A DNA stretch of 64,000 bases from Deefgea piscis (GCF_013284055.1 NZ_CP054143.1:2976001-3040000), one strand, 5' to 3'. Numbered from the stretch's first letter, positions 53,668 to 63,349 are shown. Numbers and translations: made by a program. Notes: generated by a model not told the origin, from the letters alone.

Positions 53668-54990
53668 TTAGAAACGATAGTTGTATTGCATACCCAAGGT
53701 CACTGAATTAACGCTGTAATTACCGTTAATTGAGCCACCTGAGACTTCAGTTGGATCTAAAGGTTTACGATTAATGCTTGAGCTTTTTAGATGAACATAA
53801 ATGGCCGCAAGGTCAATCGAATTGTTTTTGTCAATATTGTAACGAGCGCCCAAGGCATACCAAATCCGGTCGCTATCGGGAATGCTGGCAATGCGCTCAG
53901 CATCATTGGCTTCAGGCGATTGGTCATACGCTAAACCGGCACGGAAAGTCCAAGTTTGATTCGGCGTATAAATGCCGCCCACTGAATAACGGCTGGTATC
54001 GCGCCAGCGAGTCACTGTCACTGAATCGGCATTACCCGGAGATTTAATCCGGATTTCGTCAAAGCGCGAGTGACCTGTCCAGGTGTAATCAGCAGTCATC
54101 GCCCATTCAGGGTTAAATTGGTGAAAGCCATTAATCGAGAATGATTCTGGCGTTTCAACCGACAATGTTGCTGCTCGATTTTGTAAAGCAGGGGATTTGC
54201 CCACGGTCGATTGCAGTGCGCTTGGCACCTTAAAGGTCAAATCACCTTCCAAGGTATGTTTAATTTTTGAGCGATACGCCACCCCCACTCGGGTGTCCTC
54301 ACTTAGATTAAACAAAGCACCCAAGTTAAAACCGTAGCCAATATCGTTACCCTTCACTTCGGACTCACCGTCAAAAGCGGGATTACCAAAAAACGCTGGG
54401 TTTTTCGTTGCCGTACCGAGGTCCAAGGCTTTACTAATTTGACCATTAATATATTGCACACTAACACCGGCACCGAGCGCCACCGTGTCGTTCACTTTGT
54501 AAGAGATCGATGGATTCACATTAATCGTTTCGATCTTGCTTTCTAAAGCTTGGTAGCGACCCACCCAGCCTGCTTCGTAATTGGTGTGTGAGCCAAATGG
54601 TACAAACACCCCAACACCGACGTTCACCTGATCATTCACTTGATAGGTAGCGTACAAATGTGGCACGGCTGTAGTTTGGCCAAAACTACCCCCATTACCA
54701 CCCGTCACCGGTTTACCGGTGGCGGTAGTGGTTTTGATATTGGTGTACTCGCCATTCGGGATCACCACATTGAGTACGCCAGTGACTTGCGTTCCTTCAA
54801 GGCGGCTCATACCGGCTGGATTATAAAAAATGGTTGTCGCGTCCATGACTTCGGCAGCGCCGGAGTTGGCGACACCCTGATTACTCGCACTTTGGGTACC
54901 AAAGTGGTAGCCCGAAGCCAAAACTGAGGCAGAGCTGAGAAACAAACTAGTTGCACCGATCACTTTCATTGAACGCACAAGCATCTTCAT
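53668..54990 (-). CDS. fadL: OmpP1/FadL-family outer-membrane fatty-acid transporter
   Basis: The 440-residue barrel imports long-chain fatty acids. It has a signal peptide ending SASVLASG, then the FadL N-terminal plug pattern FGTQSASNQGVANSGAAE...ATTIFYNPAGMSRLEG with its NPAGM signature. Many beta-strands follow, and it ends with aromatic FXYRF-type residues (MQYNYRF). ATG 54990 follows TTGGAG; a longer frame to 55023 has no ribosome site. It lies between the FadN-like and fadE genes on the same strand. Confidence 0.93.
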   Translation of the reverse strand: MKMLVRSMKVIGATSLFLSSASVLASGYHFGTQSASNQGVANSGAAEVMDATTIFYNPAGMSRLEGTQVTGVLNVVIPNGEYTNIKTTTATGKPVTGGNGGSFGQTTAVPHLYATYQVNDQVNVGVGVFVPFGSHTNYEAGWVGRYQALESKIETINVNPSISYKVNDTVALGAGVSVQYINGQISKALDLGTATKNPAFFGNPAFDGESEVKGNDIGYGFNLGALFNLSEDTRVGVAYRSKIKHTLEGDLTFKVPSALQSTVGKSPALQNRAATLSVETPESFSINGFHQFNPEWAMTADYTWTGHSRFDEIRIKSPGNADSVTVTRWRDTSRYSVGGIYTPNQTWTFRAGLAYDQSPEANDAERIASIPDSDRIWYALGARYNIDKNNSIDLAAIYVHLKSSSINRKPLDPTEVSGGSINGNYSVNSVTLGMQYNYRF

Positions 54991-55055
54991 TTTTATATCT
55001 CCAAGGGTTTTGTTGTACCACATACAATGTAAGCTTTTATTAGCTTACTCTTATA

Positions 55056-57512
55056 TTACACAATCACTCGGTGAATGGCCTCAGAATCTGCATGCATTAA
55101 CTGTGCATCAAAATCATCCACCATAATCACTTCCCGCTTGAGACGACGAGCACGCACCACTGCGGCGTGTTCTTCTGCTGTGATCAATCCCTGATTCAAG
55201 GCTTCTTGTAAGCGAGCCTGAGCCACAATCGCTTTCAACTTGCCTTCGCGCTGCGCACGGCGCAATTTGTTCTCGATGGCTTCAGTCGCAATCACGGCCT
55301 TCAAGGCATGCTCCAAAACACCAATCGAATCGTTTTCATCACTTGAGCGGTACATGAATTGCACCAAGCGATCACGCGATGCAGAAGGCTCCATCAAGCT
55401 ACGGGCAATATCAGTACCCACCGTGTCTGCCGGCTGGCGCATAGACATGCCGCATGGGAATACCAGCTTACGTACACACCATGCCAACGCCCGATTCGGG
55501 TGATTCGCCAAAAAGCCATTCATCGCTTCCTGACAATCGAAGAGCGCGGTTTCCACTGCCCAACGTACCAATGGACGATCTTCTGTCGGTTGGCCATCAT
55601 CATTAAATTTCTTTAATGCGGCAGTAGCGATGTATAAATTTGACAACATATCGCCCAAACGAGCCGAAAGTTTCTCTTTAAATTTAAGGCTACCACCTAA
55701 CGTTGCCATCCCCATATCGGCCAAGAAAGCAAATGCTGACGAGAATCGAACGATGTCACGATAGTGCTGTGCGGTCGGGCCAGACACTGGCACGCTAACA
55801 AAACGCGCACCGGTCAAACCTAACCAGCAGCTACGCACCAGATTAGAAACTGCAAAACCAATGTGGCTAATTACTGCATCATCAAAAGCAGGTAAATCTT
55901 TATTCATTGCCGCTTTAAGTTCACGCAGCACAAACGGATGGCTACGGATTGCGCCTTGACCAAAGATAATCATGCTGCGAGTCAGAATATTGGCGCCTTC
56001 TACCGTAATTGCAACAGGTATAGCGTGGTAACCCAGCGCCAAGTAGTTGCGTGGCCCAATACATACCGCTTTACCCGCATGTACATCCATGGCGTCATTC
56101 AGCGTTTTACGCATTTTCTCAGTATTGTGATATTTCAAAATACCGGAAATCACCGATGGTTTTTCACCTGAATCAAGGCCAGTCAATGCCAAGCGTTGCG
56201 CGGCATCCATCTGATAGGTAAAGCCACCAATACGGCCCAATGCTTCATCCACGCCTTCAAAGCGACCAATCGACAAACCAAACTGGCTACGAATACGGGC
56301 GTAAGCACCGGTGGTATAAGACGACAGCATGCCGGTCGCCACAGACATCGCTGGCAATGAAATGCAGCGGCCCACTGACAAGCACTCGACCAACATTTTC
56401 CAACCTTTACCGACGTAATCTTGACCACCGATAACCCAATCCATCGGAATAAACACGTCCTTACCCCAGTTCGGGCCATTTTGGAACGCGCTAGTACCTG
56501 GGTAGTGGCGACGACCAATTTCAACGCCTTTGTGCTCAGTTGGAATCAAAGCGCAAGTAATGCCGATGTCTTCTTTGCTACCCAATAGGTGATCTGGATC
56601 GTACAGCTTGAATGCCAAGCCCAAGATAGTGGCGACTGGACCCAAGGTGATATAGCGTTTTTCCCAGGTCAAGCGAATACCGAGTACGTTGTCATGGGCG
56701 ATACCCGTGCGCGGATCGGTATAGCTGCCGCGTGTCACGATACCAAAGTCAGGAATACCACCGGCATCAGAGCCGGCTTCTGGGCTAGTCAAGGCAAAGC
56801 ATGGAATCTCTTCACCGACCGCCAAGCGTGGCAAGTAATAATTCTTTTGGGCTTCAGTCCCATAATGCTGCAGCAACTCACCCGGTCCGAGTGAATTAGG
56901 CACCATCACTGTCACCGCTGCAGAACCCGAACGGGTGGCGATTTTAGTGACGACGCGAGCATGCGCGTAATTACTAAATTCTTTACCGCCGAATTCTTTT
57001 TTAATAATCATGCCCAAAAAGCCGTTTTTCTTAATGAAATCCCAAGCTTCTGGCGGTAGATCTTTGTCTTTTTGCGTGATTTGCCAATCATTGAGCATCG
57101 CGCATAACGTTTCGGTCGGGCCGTTTAAAAACGCCTCTTCTTCTGCGGTCAGTGTTGGCTTGGCATATTGATGCAGTTTGTCAAAATCAGGCTTGCCCGA
57201 GAACAAATCGCGATCCCACCATACCGTACCGGCATCAACGGCTTCTTGCTCGGTTTGTGACATGGGTGGCGTGATTTTGCGGAAAATACTAAACAAAGGC
57301 CCAGTAATCAAAGCACGACGTATTGGCTTGAAGTTCAGGATAATCAACAGCGCGATCAACATACCCAATACAATTGGATTTAAACTTTGCTGATAAAAAG
57401 CATAAGCTGCCCCGATCAAAATCAGTAAAGAACTCCACCACAGTGGCGCGCGGGAATAAGCAAGTACCCCGAGTAAAGCCACAACTGCAACAATGCAGAT
57501 AAAAATTGACAT
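55056..57512 (-). CDS. fadE: Acyl-CoA dehydrogenase, FadE type
   Basis: This catalyses the first oxidation of beta-oxidation. The 818-residue protein, close to the 814 of Escherichia coli FadE, starts with two membrane helices (about 1-60). An acyl-CoA dehydrogenase domain follows with FALTSPEAGSDAGGIPD and GVEIGRRHYPGTSAFQNGP, a GRCISLPAMSVATGM block and a long helical C-terminal part special to FadE. ATG 57512 follows TTGGAG. It is 19 bases after the psrA stop, so the two form an operon read from the PsrA-box promoter. Confidence 0.96.
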   Translation of the reverse strand: MSIFICIVAVVALLGVLAYSRAPLWWSSLLILIGAAYAFYQQSLNPIVLGMLIALLIILNFKPIRRALITGPLFSIFRKITPPMSQTEQEAVDAGTVWWDRDLFSGKPDFDKLHQYAKPTLTAEEEAFLNGPTETLCAMLNDWQITQKDKDLPPEAWDFIKKNGFLGMIIKKEFGGKEFSNYAHARVVTKIATRSGSAAVTVMVPNSLGPGELLQHYGTEAQKNYYLPRLAVGEEIPCFALTSPEAGSDAGGIPDFGIVTRGSYTDPRTGIAHDNVLGIRLTWEKRYITLGPVATILGLAFKLYDPDHLLGSKEDIGITCALIPTEHKGVEIGRRHYPGTSAFQNGPNWGKDVFIPMDWVIGGQDYVGKGWKMLVECLSVGRCISLPAMSVATGMLSSYTTGAYARIRSQFGLSIGRFEGVDEALGRIGGFTYQMDAAQRLALTGLDSGEKPSVISGILKYHNTEKMRKTLNDAMDVHAGKAVCIGPRNYLALGYHAIPVAITVEGANILTRSMIIFGQGAIRSHPFVLRELKAAMNKDLPAFDDAVISHIGFAVSNLVRSCWLGLTGARFVSVPVSGPTAQHYRDIVRFSSAFAFLADMGMATLGGSLKFKEKLSARLGDMLSNLYIATAALKKFNDDGQPTEDRPLVRWAVETALFDCQEAMNGFLANHPNRALAWCVRKLVFPCGMSMRQPADTVGTDIARSLMEPSASRDRLVQFMYRSSDENDSIGVLEHALKAVIATEAIENKLRRAQREGKLKAIVAQARLQEALNQGLITAEEHAAVVRARRLKREVIMVDDFDAQLMHADSEAIHRVIV

Positions 57513-57531
57513 GATTAACTCCAAGTGGCAA

Positions 57532-58188
57532 CTAAACGGCAGCAGGGCTATTTAAGCCTGCAGCAATGAAAGGTAATAACATCTGTGCAACTAACTGCGG
57601 ATCACGGGCATTCACCAAAGACTGGGTCATAAATAAGCGCATCACATTATTACCAGCGAATGCGTTAAACATGGCGCTGGTCATAAAGTGAAAGCGCCAA
57701 CTCACTTCCTGACTCGATAAATGCGGCAAAGCCTGCCCCAACGCTTCAAGATAACGACGCGTTAACTCGCCATAGCGTTGCGGCAATTTTTCTTTTAATA
57801 CGGGATTGGGTTCAACATAACTACGCGCCAGCAACTTCACGAAAATCAGCCCGCCGTGCGCAGGATTACTCCCCATTTCCATCGCGGCAGACATAAATGC
57901 CTCGGCGACTTCGGTGGCGGTAAAGTTGTTTTTACTACTGGTGAGTTGATTGATTTTGTCGAGAGAAAGGCGAGCAAAAGGCTCGGCTCGGCGCTCAAAT
58001 ACCGCTTGAAACAAGCCTTCTTTGGAACCGAAATAATAATTCACTGCCGCAATATTGACCTGTGCCGCGCCAGTGATTTGCCGCATCGACGTGCCGGAAA
58101 AACCATGCTCAACGAACAAGATTTCTGCCGCATTTAAGATGCGTAATGATGTTTCTAGTGCCTTCCCCGTTTCCATGCCAGACCCCAT
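57532..58188 (-). CDS. psrA: TetR-family regulator, PsrA-like
   Basis: The 218-residue protein has a TetR helix-turn-helix at about 16-60: ILNAAEILFVEHGFSGTSMRQITGAAQVNIAAVNYYFGSK with the YYFGSK end typical of PsrA-like members. The all-helical ligand domain follows. PsrA responds to long-chain fatty acids and represses beta-oxidation genes. The box CAAAC-GACT-GTTTG upstream of its own start and the fadE gene behind it support this name. Two ATGs (codons 1 and 5) are possible starts. Confidence 0.85.
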   Translation of the reverse strand: MGSGMETGKALETSLRILNAAEILFVEHGFSGTSMRQITGAAQVNIAAVNYYFGSKEGLFQAVFERRAEPFARLSLDKINQLTSSKNNFTATEVAEAFMSAAMEMGSNPAHGGLIFVKLLARSYVEPNPVLKEKLPQRYGELTRRYLEALGQALPHLSSQEVSWRFHFMTSAMFNAFAGNNVMRLFMTQSLVNARDPQLVAQMLLPFIAAGLNSPAAV

Positions 58189-58211
58189 GTAATAACTTGA
58201 CTTGCATCAAC

Positions 58212-58257
58212 TTCAAACGACTGTTTGAAAATTAAATCGAGCCACTACATCTGTCAA
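58212..58257 (-). promoter_or_regulatory. psrA-fadE promoter with PsrA-type operator
   Basis: On the - strand TTGACA (58257-58252) is followed, 17 bases later, by TAATTT (58234-58229) as -10. The perfect dyad TTCAAAC-GACT-GTTTGAA spans 58212-58229, starts at the -10 and covers the predicted start point near 58222. It matches the known PsrA consensus G/CAAAC-N2-4-GTTTG/C, so the regulator probably blocks its own operon. Confidence 0.72.
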
Positions 58258-58285
58258 GCCTGTCACAGCAATCTAGGGAAGATAC

Positions 58286-59614
58286 CTAGTTGTTTTGCAA
58301 AATTCGCCACACTCCTTGTTGCAAATCAGCAAATGTCGTCCGAGCATCAGCCGCCAGATCGACACATTGCTTCTGCCAACACATCACCGCAAGCCGCAAA
58401 TCGTCATGGTGATCTGGCCAATCGATTCGCGCCAATAACTCAGCCAATAAATGGCCAAAAGCACGTATTTCAATGCGCTCTAGCGCCGCTGCCCACTCTG
58501 CATCTGGCGAATAAAACGACGCCGCGCCAAAATCACCCAAATAAGCTCGGCCATCGGGGTGATGCAAAATATTATGTGCATATAAATCACCATGCAAAAT
58601 GCCACGCTGATGCAAATGCCGCGCCGCATCGGCAATGCCATGCGCCACGAGCAAGGCGGCACGCCAAGTAAACCGTAAATCGCTGGCGTACACATCGCTA
58701 ATACATGTTTTTAAACTTGGAGGTGCCGCCAATACGGTAAATTCAGGCGAAATCAACGGCAATACCAAGCCATCCCCCGCAGGATGCGCTAGCAATTGGG
58801 CATACACCCCGATTAAATGCGGATGCTCTCCTGCAGCGCGGCACACCGCCATTTCGGTGTGCGGCCAACCGTCGCTGGTGACTGCGCCTTTAAATAACTT
58901 GATAGCGACTTCGCGCGGTTCTGCGTGATGCCATTGCGCTTGATAAATGGTGCCAGACGCCCCTTCTCCGAGCTTTTGCCCGAATGTCACCTCCGACGCA
59001 TTCACGCTCGCAACGTCATCCTTCTCATTCAGTTCGAACGCGGCATTAAATGGATTACCACCGATCGCCAACCACGCCAACCGCGGCAACTGCAATAAGC
59101 ACTCAGGAAACGCCGTTAATTGATTGGCCGCCAACCGGATTAAGGCCAATTGCTGGCAGTGCGCTAACGCAGCGGGCAGTGCTGCCAAGCGATTGCCTGC
59201 CAACATCAGTTTTTCTAACTCATGACAGCGCCCGATCGAGCTAGGCAGTTCAGTAATTTGATTGTCCGTGAGAATCAACCAGCGCAAATGCGGCGGAAAT
59301 GCTTCGGCAGCGACATGCGCAATTTGATTGGATTTAAAACCAATCATCGTCAGTGACGGGCATTGCCCCAATACCGCGGGGAGCTCAGCAAAGCGATTTT
59401 CAGAACAAAAAATCACTTCTAAATGCCGCAGGCGTGGCAAATCGGCAGGCAAGCTCGATAGCTGATTTCCGGATAGATTAAGGATTTTAAGGGTGTCGGC
59501 CAGAGCAAAAATCTCGCGCGGAAACTCAGTCAAACCACAGCTAAGATCTAAGCGGGTACAGCCTTGCAAGGCACCGGCTTTTAATTGCGCCAGAGTACTC
59601 AAACCCGCGGGCAT
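58286..59614 (-). CDS. Leucine-rich-repeat protein with eukaryotic-like protein kinase domain
   Basis: The 442-residue protein has about seven leucine-rich repeats (residues 20-190, LxxLPxxLxxxxxLxxLxLxxN type). A protein-kinase domain follows (about 207-440) with glycine loop GEGASGT (215-221), K239 in VAIKLF, E254, the catalytic loop HGDLYAHN (341-348; HGD in place of HRD) and DFG at 361-363. There is no membrane segment or signal peptide. ATP binding and catalysis look possible. The ATG overlaps the ychJ stop as TAATG, so the two are coupled. Its target is unknown. Confidence 0.88.
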   Translation of the reverse strand: MPAGLSTLAQLKAGALQGCTRLDLSCGLTEFPREIFALADTLKILNLSGNQLSSLPADLPRLRHLEVIFCSENRFAELPAVLGQCPSLTMIGFKSNQIAHVAAEAFPPHLRWLILTDNQITELPSSIGRCHELEKLMLAGNRLAALPAALAHCQQLALIRLAANQLTAFPECLLQLPRLAWLAIGGNPFNAAFELNEKDDVASVNASEVTFGQKLGEGASGTIYQAQWHHAEPREVAIKLFKGAVTSDGWPHTEMAVCRAAGEHPHLIGVYAQLLAHPAGDGLVLPLISPEFTVLAAPPSLKTCISDVYASDLRFTWRAALLVAHGIADAARHLHQRGILHGDLYAHNILHHPDGRAYLGDFGAASFYSPDAEWAAALERIEIRAFGHLLAELLARIDWPDHHDDLRLAVMCWQKQCVDLAADARTTFADLQQGVWRILQNN

Positions 59615-60012
59615 TAAATCACTTCACCATCAAGGTAAAACCAGCGCCCATCTTCGCGAACAAAACGGCTGTGCTCGCTCAAGCGATACGCCACCGTGCC
59701 GACTTTATAGCGCGCAACAAAGCTCACTTCACCCTCATCGCCTTGCTCGGCTGCAAAACTCACTTTCAAACTTTGCCACTTCACGGCGTCATCTTCACTT
59801 ACGCCTAAATCATCAGGGCGGGTCGAAGGGTGCCAAGTGGCGTTTAGATAATCCGTTAATTCAAGCACGTACGCGCTATAGCGAGAGCGCATCAGGCTTT
59901 CAGGCGTCGGCGCAGCAAGACCGGCATGATAACGACCACAGCAGCGGCCATAGGTTGCAGGTAAGCCACACGGGCAAATCGATTGGGCAGAAACGGTCAT
60001 TTTCAGAGTCAT
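59614..60012 (-). CDS. ychJ: YchJ-family SEC-C motif protein
   Basis: The 132-residue protein has an N-terminal SEC-C-like zinc motif (CPCG ... CCGRYH). The YchJ core follows: PTPESLMRSRYSAYVLELTDYLNATWHPSTRPDDL, then a DUF1186/YchJ-type barrel with VSFVARYKVGTVAYRLSEHSRFVREDGRWFYLDG. The zinc motif is that of SecA's C-terminal end. Function is unknown. ATG at codon 1 (60012) or codon 5 may be used; no ribosome site is clear. It is transcribed with the LRR-kinase gene. Confidence 0.93.
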   Translation of the reverse strand: MTLKMTVSAQSICPCGLPATYGRCCGRYHAGLAAPTPESLMRSRYSAYVLELTDYLNATWHPSTRPDDLGVSEDDAVKWQSLKVSFAAEQGDEGEVSFVARYKVGTVAYRLSEHSRFVREDGRWFYLDGEVI

Positions 60013-60069
60013 AAATCAATTCAAGGCGAGTAAACTGGCGTATTGTTGAAATAAATCGAAAATAAGGCA

Positions 60070-60747
60070 ATGAAAATAAACACCAACCCCAATAAAATTG
60101 CGGCGGCCATCTTTGATATGGACGGTTTATTGATTGATAGTGAGCGAATGGCCTTAAGCTGCTGGCATGATGCCGCCGAACAATTAGGCCACGCCATTGC
60201 CGCCGAGATTCCACTGGGCATGATTGGCATGCACTCATCAAAAACCGAAGCGTATTTGCACGCGGCACTCGGGCCGCATTTTCCAGTCGCTCAATTGCGC
60301 GCAACAACGCACGAAATCTACCTCGCCCGCAGCCATGAAACGATCAATTTACGTCCCGGCGTGATCGAATTACTCGACTTTTTAACCCACAGCGCCATTC
60401 CCTGCGCGGTTGCCACCTCAACGAAACGCGCCATGGCCAATCACCACCTCACCATTAGCGGTTTATGGCCTTATTTTCAACTTGCCGTTTGCGGCGATGA
60501 AATCATTCATCCCAAACCGGCCCCCGACATTTACCTTAAAGTGATCGCACAACTGGGCGTGCATGCGGCCAATTGCGTGGTTTTTGAAGACTCGAATTTC
60601 GGCGCACAAGCTGGCCATGCTGCTGGATGTCGAGTCATTATGGTGCCCGATTTACTTCCTGCAACCGAGCAAACACAAGCGTTAGAGATTGAAATAGTTG
60701 ATTCACTCAGCGCTGCGCGATCCATCTTGGAGCAAGGTCATGCCTAA
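60070..60747 (+). CDS. HAD-superfamily phosphatase/phosphoglucomutase-like hydrolase
   Basis: The 225-residue protein is a HAD subfamily IA enzyme with the C1-type cap. Motif I is FDMDGLLIDSE (nucleophile D16, acid D18), motif II VATSTKRA, motif III K in HPKPAPDIYLK, and motif IV VVFEDSNFGAQAG. It is near beta-phosphoglucomutases and the YniC/GPH group, so the substrate is a small sugar phosphate or similar. The gene runs opposite to ychJ and its 3' end overlaps the CHAD gene by 8 bases. Confidence 0.92.
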   Translation: MKINTNPNKIAAAIFDMDGLLIDSERMALSCWHDAAEQLGHAIAAEIPLGMIGMHSSKTEAYLHAALGPHFPVAQLRATTHEIYLARSHETINLRPGVIELLDFLTHSAIPCAVATSTKRAMANHHLTISGLWPYFQLAVCGDEIIHPKPAPDIYLKVIAQLGVHAANCVVFEDSNFGAQAGHAAGCRVIMVPDLLPATEQTQALEIEIVDSLSAARSILEQGHA

Positions 60748-61492
60748 AAAGAAAGATTTTTTACACTCAATCGCTAAGCAACTGATCGTATTGGATCGCG
60801 CCAAAAATAAAATCATCAAAGACAAGAACAGCGAAGCACTGCATCAATTTAGAGTCGCCTTACGCCGTTTACGCTGCTTGCTGCCGATTGTTTTAAAATC
60901 CAACAAAAAACTCGACGCGGCGATTTTACAAGCATGGCAAGCGCTCGCCAAACTCAGCAGCCCAACACGCGATGCGGAGGTGATGCTGACTTTACTGGGT
61001 AAAGACATCAATGCCGCACAATTTAATTCACTCAGCAAAGCTTACGTCGAAGGCATTACGATCTTAAAAGCCGCACTCCGTACCAGTGACGTCGCTACTT
61101 TAGCCATGAGCACCTTGCAGCATTGCCAGCGGCGCATCCAAAAAACCAGTAAAACGCAGTTAAAACATCAGGTGGTACGGCAAGCCCGCCAGCAAATCCA
61201 AGCGCTAAGCCGCAAAACAAGTTCCTCAGCATCAATGGCACAATGGCATCAACGTCGCGCGCATATCAAACATTTGCGTTACTTAAATACGCTAGCGACA
61301 ACGTGGTTGCCGACTCGCTTTCATGCACTATCACCCGCACTCAAAACGGCACAAACTTCATTGGGTGAATTGCACGACGCCAGCGTTTTAGCGCTGTGGC
61401 TAGGAAAAAAACGCGTAAAAAAATCGCACTGGCTCAATGCACAGCGCGATTGGAAAAAGCTCAACGTTCAACTGGGGTATATCCATCAATAG
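60740..61492 (+). CDS. CHAD-domain protein
   Basis: The 250-residue protein is an all-helical CHAD domain. The conserved HQFRVALRRLRCLLPIV motif comes near residue 36, an SSPTRDAEVML block follows, and later HIKHLRYLNTLATTW and LGELHDASVLALWL. CHAD proteins bind polyphosphate through basic residues. Here the N-terminus and the Lys-rich tail (KKRVKKSHW) are strongly basic. No CYTH domain is fused. ATG 60740 has GGAGCAAGG before it; the frame extends upstream inside the HAD gene. The overlap means joint translation with the phosphatase gene. Confidence 0.88.
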   Translation: MPKKKDFLHSIAKQLIVLDRAKNKIIKDKNSEALHQFRVALRRLRCLLPIVLKSNKKLDAAILQAWQALAKLSSPTRDAEVMLTLLGKDINAAQFNSLSKAYVEGITILKAALRTSDVATLAMSTLQHCQRRIQKTSKTQLKHQVVRQARQQIQALSRKTSSSASMAQWHQRRAHIKHLRYLNTLATTWLPTRFHALSPALKTAQTSLGELHDASVLALWLGKKRVKKSHWLNAQRDWKKLNVQLGYIHQ

Positions 61493-61528
61493 CATTAAAT
61501 ATCACGGCTACAAATAGATACCCATAAG

Positions 61529-61549
61529 GCGAAGAGATTTACTCTTCGC
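61529..61549. terminator. Hairpin between the convergent CHAD and dut genes
   Basis: A perfect 8-bp stem GCGAAGAG / CTCTTCGC with an ATTTA loop sits between the two stops. There is no clear U-run, so this is only a likely transcript end. Confidence 0.5.
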
Positions 61550-61560
61550 ATTGCATTCGC

Positions 61561-62010
61561 TTAATGCTTACCAGTACTACCAAAACCGCCTTCTCCGCGA
61601 TCACTCGCGGCAAATTCATCGACGATATTAAAGCCTACTTGCACTACCGGCACGATCACCAATTGCGCAATGCGCTCTAAAGGTTGGATCGTAAACGTGG
61701 TATTGCCTCGATTCCATACCGAAACAAAGATTTGCCCTTGGTAATCAGAATCAATCAGACCGACCAAATTGCCTAACACGATGCCATGCTTATGCCCCAA
61801 GCCTGAACGCGGCAAAATCATCGCCGCCAAGCCGGGATTATCCAAGTGCAAGGCCATACCCGTGGGCACCAAGGTGGTTGCGCCGGGCGCTAATTCGATC
61901 GGCGCAGTCAAACAAGCGCGCAAATCCAATCCTGCGGCACCTGCTGTGGCATAGGCCGGCAAATTATCTTTTAAGCGTTCGTCTAAAATTTTTACATCGA
62001 TCGTGGTCAT
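61561..62010 (-). CDS. dut: Deoxyuridine triphosphatase
   Basis: The 149-residue trimeric dUTPase turns dUTP into dUMP and pyrophosphate. All five motifs are seen: [46 protein letters not shown] and the C-terminal [10 protein letters not shown]. It keeps uracil out of DNA and gives dUMP for thymidylate synthesis. It follows coaBC on the same strand, the conserved order of many proteobacteria. The 145-base gap to coaBC has only a weak GGGT-TT-ACCC hairpin. Confidence 0.97.
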   Translation of the reverse strand: MTTIDVKILDERLKDNLPAYATAGAAGLDLRACLTAPIELAPGATTLVPTGMALHLDNPGLAAMILPRSGLGHKHGIVLGNLVGLIDSDYQGQIFVSVWNRGNTTFTIQPLERIAQLVIVPVVQVGFNIVDEFAASDRGEGGFGSTGKH

Positions 62011-62155
62011 AAGTATTTCCTAAAAACATTTAAATTAAACAATGACCTAGAGTCTGTTGACATCTGACTTGCCAAAGCCAGCAAACCCTTAGTCGATTGA
62101 ACTCAATCAGTCGCCAGCACCTAGCTGAGTCAATTTTAAGCGGGTAAACCCATTT

Positions 62156-63349
62156 TTATTTTTCTAATTGCGCTGCGTCGTACAAACGGGTGATATGCGC
62201 GATAAGTTTGCGTGCAATGTCGATTTTAGGTGCGCGCGCTAAACGCGTTTCACCGCTGTCATCCAGCAACACAATTTCATTATCATCATGCCCCATCGCC
62301 GTCTGCACTAAATTGGCCGCCAACAACGGCAGTTTTTTTCGTTTACGTTTGGCTTCGGCGTATTCCAATAGATTTTCAGATTCAGCGGCAAAACCGACGC
62401 AAAATGGTGGATTTTCTTTGGCGGTCATATTGGCCAAGATATCCGGATTGGGCGCGAGCTCTAGCGTTAAAATATGCGCGTCTTTTTTGATTTTTTGCTC
62501 AGATGGATTGAGCACGTAGTAATCAGCCACGGCGGCCACCGCGATAAAGATATCCGCCGCAGCCACTTCGGCCTCAACCGCAGTGAGCATTTGCTGCGCA
62601 CTCAAGACATTAATACGCCGCGTCCCTATCGGTGTTGGCAACGCCGTTTCACCCGACACCAACACCACCTCAGCGCCCGCTTCCGCCGCTGCGCGCGCAA
62701 TCGCGTAGCCCATTTTGCCTGAGCTGCTATTGGTAATACCGCGCACCGCATCAATTCGCTCAAACGTAGGCCCTGCAGTGAGCAGCACCCGTTTACCGAG
62801 TAAACGTTTCGGCTGCAGACTGGCTTCGAGTAATTCAAAAATTTGCGCCGCTTCCAGCATCCGGCCATCACCGACCTCGCCACACGCTTGCTCACCGGAG
62901 CCCGGCCCCAAGATGGCCACGCCATCGGCACGCAATTGCGCCACATTGCGCTGATTGGGGGCGTTTTCCCACATTTGCTTATTCATTGCCGGTGCAACGA
63001 GCAATGGGCAAGTCCGCGCCGCGACCAAGGTCGACAATAAATCATCACAATGCCCTTGCGCGATTTTGGCCAACATATCGGCCGATGCCGGCGCAATCAA
63101 TACCGCAGCCGCGCCACGGGTTAAATCAATATGCGCCATATTATTGGGCATACGCGCATCCCACTGATCCACAAACACTGGATGGCCTGACAATGCTTGA
63201 AACGTCACAGCGCCAACAAAATGCGTTGCCGCCTCGGTCATAACCACATGGATTTGATAACCGGCCTTGACCAACAGCCGCGTTAATTCTGCCGATTTAT
63301 ACGCGGCAACGCCGCCGGTAATGCCCAATACAATTTTTTTATGACTCAC
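62156..63349 (-). CDS. coaBC: Phosphopantothenoylcysteine decarboxylase/phosphopantothenate-cysteine ligase
   Basis: This bifunctional enzyme carries out two steps of coenzyme A synthesis. The N-terminal flavoprotein CoaC domain (about 1-185) has GITGGVAAYKSAEL, the substrate-binding PAMNKQMWENAPN and the redox-loop ACGEVGDGRM. The CoaB ligase domain (about 188-397) has LTAGPTFERIDAVRGITNSSSGKMG and AAVADYYV, and a lysine-rich KIKKDAHILTLEL. Its 397 residues are the family's normal length. The ATG faces radC with 50 bases between. Confidence 0.97.
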   Translation of the reverse strand: MSHKKIVLGITGGVAAYKSAELTRLLVKAGYQIHVVMTEAATHFVGAVTFQALSGHPVFVDQWDARMPNNMAHIDLTRGAAAVLIAPASADMLAKIAQGHCDDLLSTLVAARTCPLLVAPAMNKQMWENAPNQRNVAQLRADGVAILGPGSGEQACGEVGDGRMLEAAQIFELLEASLQPKRLLGKRVLLTAGPTFERIDAVRGITNSSSGKMGYAIARAAAEAGAEVVLVSGETALPTPIGTRRINVLSAQQMLTAVEAEVAAADIFIAVAAVADYYVLNPSEQKIKKDAHILTLELAPNPDILANMTAKENPPFCVGFAAESENLLEYAEAKRKRKKLPLLAANLVQTAMGHDDNEIVLLDDSGETRLARAPKIDIARKLIAHITRLYDAAQLEK

